Assembly (NCBI GenBank): GCA_964526785.1
Contig: CAZGMJ010000003.1
Coordinates: 1-64,000, forward strand
Reading direction: 5' to 3'
DNA length: 64,000 nt
Source of the DNA: CAZGMJ01 sp964526785
GTDB lineage: Bacteria > Planctomycetota > Phycisphaerae > Sedimentisphaerales > Anaerobacaceae
Shown here: positions 56,104-64,000 of the stretch, piece after piece
Position numbering within the stretch: the stretch's first letter is position 1
Layout of the letters: the number at the start of each line of letters is the position of its first letter
Made by a program: the position numbers and the translations under genes
Notes under the pieces: model-generated
What the model was told of the DNA's origin: nothing
Databases searched by the model: none
The model's input: the letters and a program-made list of their open reading frames with translations, nothing else

Positions 56104-57048
56104 CTACTGGTACAGGACCGCGATTACCGTAATCGTGTTGAAGAGGAAATGAATGAAGATCGGGCGAAGCAGCGAACCACTTTTTTCGTAGGAGTAGCCA
56201 AGAGCGAGGCTGAGCACAAACAGCGCGGGCCAATGCCCCATATCGGCGTGGACGATTGCAAAGAGCAGCGATGTGATACCGATTGCGGGCCAGGCTGAAC
56301 CGCCCTTTCCCGCAATGCCCTCCGGTTTCGGTTCCTGCCCCGGTGCCGCTTCGGACTGCCCGGCATCAGGCACGAAAGCCGCCGGGCCGTACATCAGTAC
56401 CGATCGTATCAGCGTCTGAAGCATACCGCGAAAGAGCAGTTCCTCCACCAGCGGAGCCATGATCGAAGCGACCACGACAATCGAAACCCGCAGCAGCAGA
56501 TTCGAGTGTTCCGTGATCAGACGCAGTCCTTCATGTTGGGGCATTTCATAGTCTTCGCCCCAGATCAATTGCGCGGCCTTGATAGTCAACAACATGGCCG
56601 CCATGATGATGGGCCAAACCGCAAGCAGGTTCAGCAGTGCAATCCCGAGGTCCCTGGGTGCGGCGGCGATGCGCAGTCCGAATCCCGTGAGGCCGTTGCG
56701 GAAGTGCCGGCGGGCAGCCACCAGCGTCATAACGGAAACCCCCACCGATGCGACAACATACGCCGTATTCCCCAGTGTGGCCTTTTGCCATTCGGGCAGG
56801 TCTTCAGCGAGCGACTGAACGGCAACGACGAGCAGTTGAGCCGGAGCGAACCACATGAAAAGCAGCAGGAACGGCATGTAGAACGGCAGGTCGTTCGGAC
56901 GCTCGGGCGCATCTGCGAGCGATCTTCTCCCGAAACTCGTGCGCAGCAGCCAGACACCCAGGAGCACGGCACCCCCGGCGGCGATCCCATGCTCGACGGT
57001 TAATCCTTCAGCAAATTGCGATATGTATTCCGGGAACATCGCTTCCAC
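56104..57048 (-). CDS. CPBP-family intramembrane metalloprotease (CAAX-type)
   Basis: 314 aa, about eight transmembrane helices. The EELLFRG motif (about 197-203) carries the metal-site glutamates, preceded by VVASIMAPLVE, and later segments include a FAIVHADMGH region with the His pair. These proteases process prenylated or other peptides, or act in bacteriocin self-protection. The start is GTG at 57048 (ATG at 57039 possible). It is divergent from murA; its 3' end faces the GH97 fusion gene on the same strand. Confidence 0.85.
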   Translation of the reverse strand: MEAMFPEYISQFAEGLTVEHGIAAGGAVLLGVWLLRTSFGRRSLADAPERPNDLPFYMPFLLLFMWFAPAQLLVVAVQSLAEDLPEWQKATLGNTAYVVASVGVSVMTLVAARRHFRNGLTGFGLRIAAAPRDLGIALLNLLAVWPIIMAAMLLTIKAAQLIWGEDYEMPQHEGLRLITEHSNLLLRVSIVVVASIMAPLVEELLFRGMLQTLIRSVLMYGPAAFVPDAGQSEAAPGQEPKPEGIAGKGGSAWPAIGITSLLFAIVHADMGHWPALFVLSLALGYSYEKSGSLLRPIFIHFLFNTITVIAVLYQ

Positions 57049-57151
57049 ATGTTATCGGCTTCGGCCTCTACAACGGCCGCTTCAAAGGTCAGGGTTGCAA
57101 ATTCAGCCGTCTTGTATTAGATTGGCCCTTCGTTTTCAAGGAAAATAGACT

Positions 57152-58420
57152 ATGGATGTATTTCACATTGACGGTCCGGTCCGGCTGCAGGGAAGTGTTG
57201 ATGTCAACGGATCGAAGAACGCTTCTCTTCCGATAATGGCGGCGGCGATCCTTGCGCCGGGCGAGTCCGTATTGTCGAGAGTCCCCAATCTTTCGGACAT
57301 ATCCGTGTGCGCAGAACTGCTTGGTGCGCTGGGTTGTCGCATGAAGCGGGGATCGAACAACGAGATGCGTATCGACGCGACGACCGTGGACAATCCCGTC
57401 GGGGAATATGAGATTGTCCGTCGAATGCGCGCGAGCATCTGTATTCTCGGCCCCCTGCTCGCGCGGTGCGGCAAAGCGGAAGTCTCCATGCCGGGAGGCT
57501 GCGCTATCGGCGATCGGCCGGTGAACCTGCACGTCCGCGGCCTGTGTGCGCTGGGCGCCCAGATTCATCTGAAGAACGGGTATATCATAGCAGAGGCCCC
57601 GAAGGGCCTGCATGGAGCGGAAATCTTCATGGGCGGGCCATTTGGCTCAACCGTGCTGGGGACGGCCAATGTGCTGATGGCCGCAGTACTGGCAAAGGGC
57701 AGAACCGTCATTGAGTCCGCGGCCTGCGAACCCGAGATCGCAGACCTAGCGCGTCTGCTGAACAAGATGGGCGCCAAAATCCAGGGGATCGGTTCGCCCA
57801 GGCTGGTAATCGACGGTGTTCCGCAATTGTGTCCGGTCGAGCATCGCATGATTGCGGATCGTATCGAGGCGGGCACATTCATGGTGGCGGCTGGCGTTAC
57901 CGCGGGTGAGTTGCATCTGAAGGACTGCTGCCTAGACGACATGATGGCCGTGGTTCATAAACTGCGTGCGATGGGCGTAACGGTTGACAAGCAAGGCAGG
58001 GGTTGCGTTGCGGCCGGGCACAGGCCGATCAAGCCGGCGGATGTGACGACCCAGCCATATCCCGGTTTTCCCACGGACCTGCAGGCGCAGTTCATGGTTA
58101 TGCTGGCTCTGGCCGAGGGCAACAGCGTGGTTATAGAGAAGATCTTCCCCGACCGGTTCATGCACGTGGCGGAACTCAATCGCATGGCCGCCAATTTGCG
58201 CAAGGAAGGGCCGGCGGTTATAGTCGCGGGCGTCGAGAAGCTGATCGCCGCACCGGTTATGGCGTCGGACCTGCGGGCCTCTGCGGCGCTCGTGCTGGCG
58301 GGCCTGGCGGCCGAGGGGACAACGATTGTCAACAGGGTGTACCACATCGACCGGGGATACGAACGAATCGAAGAGCGGCTCAATCCGCTTGGTGCCAGAA
58401 TACTGCGAGAAGACGCATAG
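57152..58420 (+). CDS. murA: UDP-N-acetylglucosamine 1-carboxyvinyltransferase (MurA)
   Basis: 422 aa, the usual length. It adds enolpyruvate from PEP to UDP-GlcNAc, the first committed step in peptidoglycan synthesis. Residues seen include the N-terminal DVNGSKNASLPIMAAA (catalytic lysine) and MPGGCAIGDRPVNLH with the active-site Cys retained, so fosfomycin sensitivity would be expected; the C-terminal DLRASAALVLAGLAAEG and YHIDRGYERIEERL are typical. Presence supports a peptidoglycan-containing cell. It is followed by an AsmA-like protein. Confidence 0.96.
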   Translation: MDVFHIDGPVRLQGSVDVNGSKNASLPIMAAAILAPGESVLSRVPNLSDISVCAELLGALGCRMKRGSNNEMRIDATTVDNPVGEYEIVRRMRASICILGPLLARCGKAEVSMPGGCAIGDRPVNLHVRGLCALGAQIHLKNGYIIAEAPKGLHGAEIFMGGPFGSTVLGTANVLMAAVLAKGRTVIESAACEPEIADLARLLNKMGAKIQGIGSPRLVIDGVPQLCPVEHRMIADRIEAGTFMVAAGVTAGELHLKDCCLDDMMAVVHKLRAMGVTVDKQGRGCVAAGHRPIKPADVTTQPYPGFPTDLQAQFMVMLALAEGNSVVIEKIFPDRFMHVAELNRMAANLRKEGPAVIVAGVEKLIAAPVMASDLRASAALVLAGLAAEGTTIVNRVYHIDRGYERIEERLNPLGARILREDA

Positions 58421-58464
58421 CAGAAAGCTGCCGCTGTTCGTCGGACGCTTCAAGGAATCACCAA

Positions 58465-59289
58465 ATGAAGGACTCCCGCAAGATACTGACCAGCGTGCTG
58501 TCAACACTGGCGTTGCTGGTCATTGCAGTGCTTGTCTTCGTGGATCTTTTTGCAGATAAACGAATTGAGCAGGCCGTTGAGACGGCCGCGAGCAACGCCC
58601 TGACCGTCGGCGTAGACGTTAACAGCGTCGATCTGCGGCTGACCAAGGGCAAGCTGGTCCTGCATGACCTGACCATCGGCAATCCGCAGGGATACCAACA
58701 GGCGAAGATGGCCGATGTTCGGCGCACGAGAATATACATGGACAGCGGTTCGCTGTTGAGCGAAGAGGTGCGCATCAAAGATATCAAGATCGAAGACGTC
58801 GAGTTCGTGCTCGAGCAGAAGGGTCTGTCCAATAATCTGCAGCAGGTTCTTGAAGAGATACGCAAGAGACCGCGGGAAGAACAGTCCGGCGGCAAACAAC
58901 TGCACATCGATATGCTGCGCATTTACGGGGTGCGTGTGAAACTTCGCGTACCCGCTATGGCAGCGGACAAAGACGTCGTGACGCTGGATTTGGATCCCAT
59001 CGTCATGGAGAATATCGGAAGCAAGAAGAAGCTCGATACTGAGGATTTGACGGCAGAGATATTTCTGGCGATTATCGACGGCGTAGTCGAACAAGGCGGC
59101 GGGACGATACCGTCGGAAGTGCTCAGGGGCATGTCATCGACCATGACGAAGATGCTGGAGATAGGCAAGGGCATGCTGTCGGGCGGCATGTCCATTACCG
59201 GCGAATTGCTCAACGGCACGGGGCAGATCGGAAAGAGTCTGCTGGAAGGGGCGGCTCGAATGCTGCCTCAAGAGGCGAACAGACCGTGA
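58465..59289 (+). CDS. AsmA-like envelope protein
   Basis: 274 aa from the ATG at 58465 (AAGGAA upstream); a longer frame inside murA is not coding. One N-terminal transmembrane helix (about 10-27) leads into a beta-rich AsmA-type domain with VDVNSVDLRLTKGKLVLHDLTIGN and repeated VRIKDIKIEDVEF strand segments. AsmA-family proteins are inner-membrane-anchored and linked to lipid transport or outer-membrane assembly. The C-terminus has a glycine-rich amphipathic segment. It follows murA after 44 bp. Confidence 0.75.
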   Translation: MKDSRKILTSVLSTLALLVIAVLVFVDLFADKRIEQAVETAASNALTVGVDVNSVDLRLTKGKLVLHDLTIGNPQGYQQAKMADVRRTRIYMDSGSLLSEEVRIKDIKIEDVEFVLEQKGLSNNLQQVLEEIRKRPREEQSGGKQLHIDMLRIYGVRVKLRVPAMAADKDVVTLDLDPIVMENIGSKKKLDTEDLTAEIFLAIIDGVVEQGGGTIPSEVLRGMSSTMTKMLEIGKGMLSGGMSITGELLNGTGQIGKSLLEGAARMLPQEANRP

Positions 59290-59372
59290 TTTGGTCGCCC
59301 TGACCGCTGACGCTATTCGGCTGAGGCCGGGCAGCACTGTTGATTTGGCCGGCGTATATTTGGAGCGGACTG

Positions 59373-61076
59373 TTGTTGAGGCAATTGAGCTGGCGAAAGA
59401 TACTGGCAGGCCTGTTCTTTTTCGCAGCCATTTGCGCGGCTGTCTGGTCGGTTTCACGAGAGAGCACGGACACGTCCGGCCAATTGCCCTGGTACAGCAT
59501 AGTGCCCCCCCTGCTTGCCATTACGTTGGCGTTTGTCACGCAAAAGGTGGTGCCAAGTCTCGGAGTCGCGATTGCAGCCGGTGCCTTTCTGAGCGAAGTT
59601 CCCGGCGCAGCACTCGATATCGGGGCATGGGCGGAGGGATCGGGACGAATCGTCAAATTGTTTTGGAATACCATTCGGGATGTCGGGAACATCCAGATTC
59701 TCGTGTTCATTCCGTTGATCTTCGTGACGATCGAACTGGTTATTCGCTCCGGTGGATTTCAGGGAATCCTTAGATGGCTCGCGCGCTGCATCCGCGGCAG
59801 GCGGTCCGCCCAGGGTGCGACCGGTCTGATGGGGGTTCTTTGCTTCATCGACGACTACGCCAATGCCATGATCGTGGGTTCGATGATGCAGCCGATCACG
59901 GATCGTTTCAGAATCAGCCGACAGAAACTGGCGTTCCTCGTCGATGCAACCAGCGCACCGATCGCGGGACTGGCGGTGATCAGTACGTGGATCGCCTACG
60001 AGGTCGGTCTGCTCGGAGACATAGCCGCCCAACTCGCCATCGACAAGAACGGCTATTCGATGTTCTTCGATGCACTGGCGTACCGATTCTACTGCTGGTT
60101 GATGATTGCATTTGTGTTCCTGCATATCGCTCTACGGCGGGATTTCGGCCCCATGCGGAAGGCAGAAGAGTCTGTTGACAATGAGAATCCCGAGTCGCCG
60201 CGTGGCCGGGTCATGCCCATGCGTATCGACGGCGAAGCACCGGCACATCCGAGAGCAATCAACGCGATTCTACCGCTCGGCGGGCTGCTCGTATTCCACA
60301 TCACAGGACTGTGGGTGGACGGCGGCGGCCCGCAGTTGCTGCAGGAAGGCGGATCATTATGGAGCACCTCGTACTGGCGTCATGTCATTAGCGCCGCCGA
60401 GAACACGCATATTATCCTCGATATGGCAGGACTGTTCGGTTTGATAACCGCCCTGTTTTGCGCGATTCTTTTTGCTGCATTGAGCGCCCGGGATATCCGG
60501 AAATGTTTTGTCAGGGGCCTGCGCAGAGCAGCCATTCCCATCGTTATCCTGATTCTGGCCTGGACGCTGAAGAGTTCCTGCAGCGACCTTGGCACGGGTC
60601 GGTTCCTGACCTCCATGCTCGCGGGGAAAGTGCCGGCATGGCTGTTTCCTCCGATTGTTTTTGTCGTCGCTTCGATTACTTCTTTCGCCACGGGCACCAG
60701 TTACGGCACGATGGCCATTCTCATACCGACGGCGACCCCCATTGCCTTTGCGCTCGACGGTGAGGTCTACGGTTTGATTACGATCATGAGCATCGGCGCG
60801 GTGCTCGACGGAGCCATTTTCGGCGACCACTGCTCTCCCATCTCCGATACGACTATCATGAGTTCGATGGCAACGTCTTGCGATTTGATGGCACACGTGC
60901 GAACCCAACTGCCCTACAGCGTATGCGTGGCCACGATTGCACTGCTACTGGCCTATTTGCCAAGCGGACTCGGGCTGCCATCATGGCTGAGTCTGGCGAT
61001 TGCAGTTGCGGGGCTTTTCTTGCTGCTCGTGATGGTTCCGGCGCGTGTGAGATCAACTTGCGATCGCACGATGTAG
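59373..61076 (+). CDS. Sodium/proton antiporter, NhaC family
   Basis: 567 aa from a TTG at 59373, chosen for GGAG 7 nt upstream; a TTG at 59340 or the next codon is possible, so the start is uncertain. About 12-13 transmembrane helices. FIDDYANAMIVGSMMQP (about 160-176) and SSCSDLGTGRFLT (about 407-419), and GDHCSPISDTTIMSSMAT near 497, match the NhaC-type conserved motifs with acidic residues for cation binding. It would exchange sodium for protons across the inner membrane, useful in saline settings. A regulatory link to the AsmA gene 83 bp upstream is likely but not shown. Confidence 0.88.
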   Translation: MLRQLSWRKILAGLFFFAAICAAVWSVSRESTDTSGQLPWYSIVPPLLAITLAFVTQKVVPSLGVAIAAGAFLSEVPGAALDIGAWAEGSGRIVKLFWNTIRDVGNIQILVFIPLIFVTIELVIRSGGFQGILRWLARCIRGRRSAQGATGLMGVLCFIDDYANAMIVGSMMQPITDRFRISRQKLAFLVDATSAPIAGLAVISTWIAYEVGLLGDIAAQLAIDKNGYSMFFDALAYRFYCWLMIAFVFLHIALRRDFGPMRKAEESVDNENPESPRGRVMPMRIDGEAPAHPRAINAILPLGGLLVFHITGLWVDGGGPQLLQEGGSLWSTSYWRHVISAAENTHIILDMAGLFGLITALFCAILFAALSARDIRKCFVRGLRRAAIPIVILILAWTLKSSCSDLGTGRFLTSMLAGKVPAWLFPPIVFVVASITSFATGTSYGTMAILIPTATPIAFALDGEVYGLITIMSIGAVLDGAIFGDHCSPISDTTIMSSMATSCDLMAHVRTQLPYSVCVATIALLLAYLPSGLGLPSWLSLAIAVAGLFLLLVMVPARVRSTCDRTM

Positions 61077-61111
61077 GATCGGGCGAGGGTCAAGATGCCT
61101 GACCGCCGGCT

Positions 61112-62317
61112 CTATTGTTCCATAACTCGGGTGCGGAAATTCTCGATTTTGTGGAACGTCATGTAGTTCGCATCGTGGTAGTTGTGCGCCCCGCCGAGGC
61201 CGTCGTCGTAGGCGGTGCGGGAGACGGCAATGATGTCCCTGCCCTCAAACAGCCAATCGACGTATTGAAAACCGTGCTTCTCACGATCGGGATGATGGAG
61301 AACGATCGATCGAACGGTCCATTGCTTCAGATCAGGCGAACATACGAGCGCCAGCGTGTTGCGGGTGCCGCCGGGATTCGGGTTTCGCTCACTATCCGGG
61401 ATGTAGTTGGTCAGGGACCAGTAGAGCTTCGAGGCCGGATCGAAGCGAATCGTGAACTTCTTGCACCCGCCCGGAAAATCGATGAAACCCTCCTGAGGAT
61501 CGAAGACAGCCTTTTTCCCATCGGCAGATACCCTGATCACCGCAGCCTTGCCGCCATCGGGCTTGACATCGACGCGGAGGATATTGACTATGTCCCCATC
61601 GGGCGTCACGACGGCATTCCCTTCGAGCCAGCCGCCGAAGCTACCGTCGAGCCAGTCCGGATTGCGGGCAATGCGGTTGCTACACGTCCAGTTATCGGCT
61701 TTGAGCCAATCCGCATCCAGCGGCGCGGACATCATGAATGCGCGGAAATGATTTCCCCAATCACCCTGGCCCATCGCATCCTCCATAGCGCGCCAGATGC
61801 GGCCGTTATGGAATTTCACGGGAACCGGCGCGCAATGATATCTGGCGCCGGTGAGCAGCAGACCGCTGTCTCCATCGGTTGGGACTGTCCAGGTCTGGCC
61901 GCCATCGGTGGAGCGCCGAATCACGGCGTCTCCATGACGCTTGCTGACTCCCATCAGGTACGCATTGCCCTGGTACACAAACAACGTCGACCACCACTGC
62001 CCTTCCACTACGGTTACCCTGTCCCACGTCTCGCCTTTGTCGACGGATCGATGGACGCATGTGCGGCTGTATGACGACCCGGGTCCAAAAATGTCGTGGG
62101 ATGCCAGATACCGGCCGTCCGGCAGAACCGCAATGGCGGGCGAACCGATGTACTTTCGGGACCGGGCGGGAATATGGTCAATGATTGTGCCTGGAACCAT
62201 CGAATGATCCGCAGCGGCAGCCTGCAATGGAGCTACCGGAATGGCAACCGCTGGCAACAGGGTGCCGACGATGGCAAAGGCCAGCGTACATTTTTTGATA
62301 TGACAATGTGTTGGCAT
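61112..62317 (-). CDS. Exported sialidase-type (BNR) propeller protein
   Basis: 401 aa. Signal peptide about 1-34. Beta-propeller with Asp-box motifs (SVDKGETWDRV, STDGGQTWTV), a KYIGSPAIAVLPDGRYLASHD opening blade and a late SRTAYDDGLGGAHNYHDANYMTFH segment. Sequence type matches exo-alpha-sialidase-annotated proteins of planctomycetes; actual substrate unknown. GAGGGT lies upstream of the ATG. It is convergent to the NhaC gene. Confidence 0.8.
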   Translation of the reverse strand: MPTHCHIKKCTLAFAIVGTLLPAVAIPVAPLQAAAADHSMVPGTIIDHIPARSRKYIGSPAIAVLPDGRYLASHDIFGPGSSYSRTCVHRSVDKGETWDRVTVVEGQWWSTLFVYQGNAYLMGVSKRHGDAVIRRSTDGGQTWTVPTDGDSGLLLTGARYHCAPVPVKFHNGRIWRAMEDAMGQGDWGNHFRAFMMSAPLDADWLKADNWTCSNRIARNPDWLDGSFGGWLEGNAVVTPDGDIVNILRVDVKPDGGKAAVIRVSADGKKAVFDPQEGFIDFPGGCKKFTIRFDPASKLYWSLTNYIPDSERNPNPGGTRNTLALVCSPDLKQWTVRSIVLHHPDREKHGFQYVDWLFEGRDIIAVSRTAYDDGLGGAHNYHDANYMTFHKIENFRTRVMEQ

Positions 62318-62629
62318 GTTTCTACCCTCTTGTTCTATTTCTACTTGCGATGGTTCACCCGAGGAATAGCTAACTGCTGCAACGGGTAACCGGGCATGAT
62401 TGTAGCCCGCGAGGCGTGTGAAAACAATGGTCGATTGAACGACGCATGGGCGAGGACGCGCACAGACAAATGCGACGAGTCAAGCAGCCACATGGAAAAA
62501 AGGGTCGGCGACAGGTAAGAGTATGTTCAGGCATCCAGAACAGGCCGATAATGTGCGTTCGATGCAAAAGTGATGGGGCTTCGAATCGTCATTTCGCAGA
62601 TTCCCGGAGCTCGCCGAGAAAGCGCCGTA
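62318..62629. other. Gene-free stretch between the sialidase and CheX-like genes
   Basis: 312 nt without a credible gene; short frames are not family-like. It should contain the promoter of the sialidase-type gene and the 3' end of the CheX transcript. A 5-bp GC stem (CGGGC at about 62392, GCCCG at about 62406) is the only small structure noticed. Confidence 0.4.
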
Positions 62630-63109
62630 TCAGTTGCGGCACCGATATGCTACTGCAACGAGCATCGGTCGACCAGCCAAACTCGCGTTCAAATCCACTT
62701 GCGACATGCCGTCCCCCAGTGCGAGGCGGATGTGCTTTCCACTGACAACCGAGGGGATGGATATCTTCATATCCGGTGCGAAGTCTTCCATCCGGGACTT
62801 GAAACCTCCGGCCAGAATATTGGTGATTTCCCCATACGCATCATGCAACTCCGCCTGCTCGACCGGCTCATCAGGCTCCATCATCAGCATCGCCCGTACC
62901 ATTTTCTCGACGCTCGGGCGGCCGCACAGAACCGAGAATGCCCCCTGCATGCCGCCCGTAAACGTTATGGTGCAAATCATGGGGGATTCCTCGTCATCCC
63001 CCTGCCTCTCAGTCGCCCTCTCTACGGGCATGGGTATCATCGTCTCAAATGCCTCGCGCGTGCTGTCCCAGATGTAGTCTTCTATTAGCGCTGATTCAAC
63101 CATGGCCAC
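62630..63109 (-). CDS. CheX-like chemotaxis phosphatase domain protein
   Basis: 159 aa single-domain protein of the CheC/CheX/FliY type. The helix AYGEITNILAGGFKSRM (about 90-106) has the E-x2-N pattern with which CheX dephosphorylates CheY-P. Flanking beta strands (MICTITFTGGMQGAFSVL; HIRLALGDGMSQVDL) match the family. No chemotaxis genes are nearby. The encoded start is GTG at 63109; an ATG two codons on is possible. It may act on a response regulator elsewhere. Confidence 0.85.
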   Translation of the reverse strand: MAMVESALIEDYIWDSTREAFETMIPMPVERATERQGDDEESPMICTITFTGGMQGAFSVLCGRPSVEKMVRAMLMMEPDEPVEQAELHDAYGEITNILAGGFKSRMEDFAPDMKISIPSVVSGKHIRLALGDGMSQVDLNASLAGRPMLVAVAYRCRN

Positions 63110-63390
63110 CCCATTGAGCTATCCATCCACGAAAGTCGAACGATTCTGAATGTTTCTGTCGGCATAATTGGCGGGCTTCTTTTGTCCGGCAGCGTGCACC
63201 GGCAGACAGCAATCGCCCGCATCTGACACGGTTGAATACCCTCAGACCGTATATATATCGGCCAGTTGTGCCCTTCAGTCCCTATTGTCCGATATTACGG
63301 CCTCTTTGGCCCTGCAAACGCTACTTGCGCTCGATAGGAGGCCGAACACCTGCGAATCGGGCAAAAAAGGCAATTATGGCAAAAAAGTTA
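63110..63390. other. Gene-free stretch upstream of the candidate RNA
   Basis: 281 nt with no credible gene. It should hold the CheX promoter. Toward its right end a GGCAAAAAA word occurs twice (about 63359-63367 and 63378-63386), just upstream of promoter-like boxes for the RNA described next. Confidence 0.4.
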
Positions 63391-63437
63391 TTGCCGATAG
63401 GGCCTTTGACGATTATTATAGCTGGCTTGGCTATAAT
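63391..63437 (+). promoter_or_regulatory. Promoter-like boxes with overlapping 8-bp inverted repeat
   Basis: Two candidate promoters are seen: TTGCCG (63391-63396) with TATTAT (63414-63419), 17-bp spacing; and TTGACG (63406-63411) with TATAAT (63432-63437), 20-bp spacing. The second -10 box is part of a perfect inverted repeat ATTATAGC/GCTATAAT (63415-63422, 63430-63437) with a 7-nt centre, so a regulator could occlude it. Confidence 0.45.
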
Positions 63438-63439
63438 GA

Positions 63440-63769
63440 TTGAACGCTGCCAAAGCTCAGTTGCAGATTTTTGAGACGAAGACAATGGCTTTGATGAGAT
63501 TAGCGAACCGTGCAGAGTAAGGCTCACCAAGTGATGACGGTGGTATTCTGCACATGTGGTAGCTTGGAGCTTAGTGGCTTTGCTTCAACGCCGAACGGCG
63601 AACGAGGTTGTGTTGGACCGGAGGCAGATGATGTAGCTTAGGACAGACTACAACCTCTGTTTGATGTCGGCATACCGCGAGCCGGTCTTGCACAGGGCGC
63701 GACCGAAGGTTGCCCCAGGCAAGCCAAGACGCGGGTTGAAGTGGAGACTTTTGGGTTTCCACTTTTTTT
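63440..63769 (+). ncRNA. Candidate structured non-coding RNA of about 300 nt upstream of nusA
   Basis: Bounded by promoter-like boxes and an intrinsic terminator. Several perfect pairings are seen in the sequence: GTGCAGA (63510-63516) with TCTGCAC (63547-63553), CACC (63525-63528) with GGTG (63539-63542) inside it, CGCC with GGCG (63589-63600), GAGGTTGT (63604-63611) with ACAACCTC (63650-63657), CGGTC (63683-63687) with GACCG (63701-63705), and TTGCC with GGCAA (63710-63722). No long reading frame is convincing. Comparison from memory with RNase P, tmRNA, 6S and SRP RNAs gave no match. It may be a leader of nusA or an independent RNA. Confidence 0.6.
63739..63769 (+). terminator. Rho-independent terminator of the candidate RNA
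   Basis: AAGTGGA (63739-63745) pairs with TCCACTT (63758-63764), extended inward by a few more pairs around a small loop, followed by a T7 run. It lies about 70 bp before the nusA ATG. Confidence 0.75.
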
Positions 63770-63835
63770 ATTCGACGATACACAGTACGTCGGACTTTGA
63801 ACAAGCAAATAGTGCCGGATTAGAGAGAACAGACG

Positions 63836-64000
63836 ATGAATCAGGAATTGCTACGGATTGTAGAGAACATCGCACGCGACAAGAACATCGACAAGGAGTC
63901 CATATTTGTAGATCTTGAAGAAGCGATGATATCTGCAGCGCGGAAGCATTTCGGCGAACCCGAGAGCGATATTGTTGTGCATATCGACCGCGGCACGGGT
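63836..64000 (+). CDS. nusA: Transcription termination/antitermination protein NusA (partial, 5' end)
   Basis: First 55 codons only; the gene runs off the window. The N-terminus MNQELLRIVENIARDKNI, then a VDLEEAMISAARKHFGEPES segment, is the NusA N-terminal domain that contacts RNA polymerase. The ATG at 63836 is preceded by AGAGAG. An intrinsic terminator lies about 70 bp upstream. NusA itself promotes termination at such hairpins, so feedback is possible. Confidence 0.93.
   Translation, partial: MNQELLRIVENIARDKNIDKESIFVDLEEAMISAARKHFGEPESDIVVHIDRGTG

Noticed and set aside
58003..58464. N-terminal extension of the AsmA-like protein within murA
   Set aside because: Arg/Gly-rich shadow of murA; the ATG at 58465 begins the hydrophobic anchor.
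63168..63474. Small ORFs upstream of the candidate RNA
   Set aside because: Low-complexity, overlap promoter-like boxes and an inverted repeat; no family match.
63440..63769. RNase P, tmRNA, 6S or SRP RNA as identity of the pre-nusA RNA
   Set aside because: The conserved words expected in each (for example the SRP apical loop or the RNase P P4 strands) were not found; the RNA remains unassigned.
1..64000. tRNA, rRNA, CRISPR array, transposon or phage genes
   Set aside because: Looked for by eye on both strands: no tRNA T-loop context, no regular spaced repeats, and no transposase or integrase was recognised. A tRNAscan and CRISPR search would settle it.

Overview
The window looks like chromosomal DNA of a planctomycete, most likely from the Phycisphaerae/Sedimentisphaerales side. 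This is an inference from gene content: several ThuA and DUF1080 (3-keto-disaccharide hydrolase) domains, sialidases and heparinase-like lyases with exported N-termini, a GTP-type PEP carboxykinase beside a four-subunit 2-oxoacid:ferredoxin oxidoreductase, a Sua5/arginine-phosphatase fusion, and AAACAAAGCCAAT-type intergenic repeats. Base composition is GC-rich, apart from an AT-rich patch around 14-18 kb. GTG starts are frequent. No rRNA, tRNA, CRISPR array, transposase or integrase was recognised.

Layout. 0.3-5.0 kb (minus): tyrA, purL, purQ. 5.3-8.0 kb (plus): accA, a coiled-coil lipoprotein and a DUF374 acyltransferase. 8.1-9.7 kb (minus): a Sua5/low-molecular-weight phosphatase fusion and rpiB. 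9.9-12.4 kb (plus): an exported FAD oxidoreductase and an AlkD-like glycosylase. 12.4-13.8 kb (minus): a GH16 enzyme and a small membrane protein. 14.0-19.7 kb (minus): an AT-rich run of exported orphan proteins, including a chimera-like ORF with a sigma-70 region 2 start and a transglutaminase-like remainder. 20.6-24.2 kb (plus): a GroES-like gene, a GH5-like glycosidase and a propeller protein. 24.1-33.9 kb (minus): PEP carboxykinase and its terminator, then a tight operon of Gfo/Idh/MocA oxidoreductase, sodium symporter, beta-hydroxyacid dehydrogenase, UroD-type protein, Nramp-related transporter and a second UroD-type protein. 34.2-35.5 kb (minus): an exported orphan. 35.8-41.3 kb (plus): korDABC-like genes, ExbD and a large exported helical protein. 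41.4-52.6 kb (plus): a sugar-degradation cluster (ThuA-ThuA-phosphoesterase, two sugar isomerase/epimerase TIM barrels, DUF1080-ThuA, heparinase II/III-like, sialidase-LamG). 52.6-57.0 kb (minus): a GH97 fused to a second glycosidase module, and a CPBP protease. 57.1-61.1 kb (plus): murA, an AsmA-like protein and an NhaC antiporter. 61.1-63.1 kb (minus): a sialidase and a CheX-like protein. 63.4-63.8 kb: a strong candidate structured RNA with its own terminator, followed by the start of nusA, which runs off the window.

How it fits together. The accessory genes mostly describe a heterotroph that dismantles complex polysaccharides outside the cytoplasm (GH16, GH5-like, GH97, sialidases, heparinase-like) and processes the sugars through oxidised or isomerised intermediates (Gfo/Idh/MocA, TIM-barrel isomerases, DUF1080, ThuA). 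Central metabolism (KGOR, PEPCK) suggests ferredoxin-linked, probably anaerobic carbon flow. The least explained parts are the structured RNA before nusA, the UroD/Nramp-like/UroD operon, the AT-rich exported orphans with the sigma-factor chimera, and the multi-domain ThuA and GH97 fusions.
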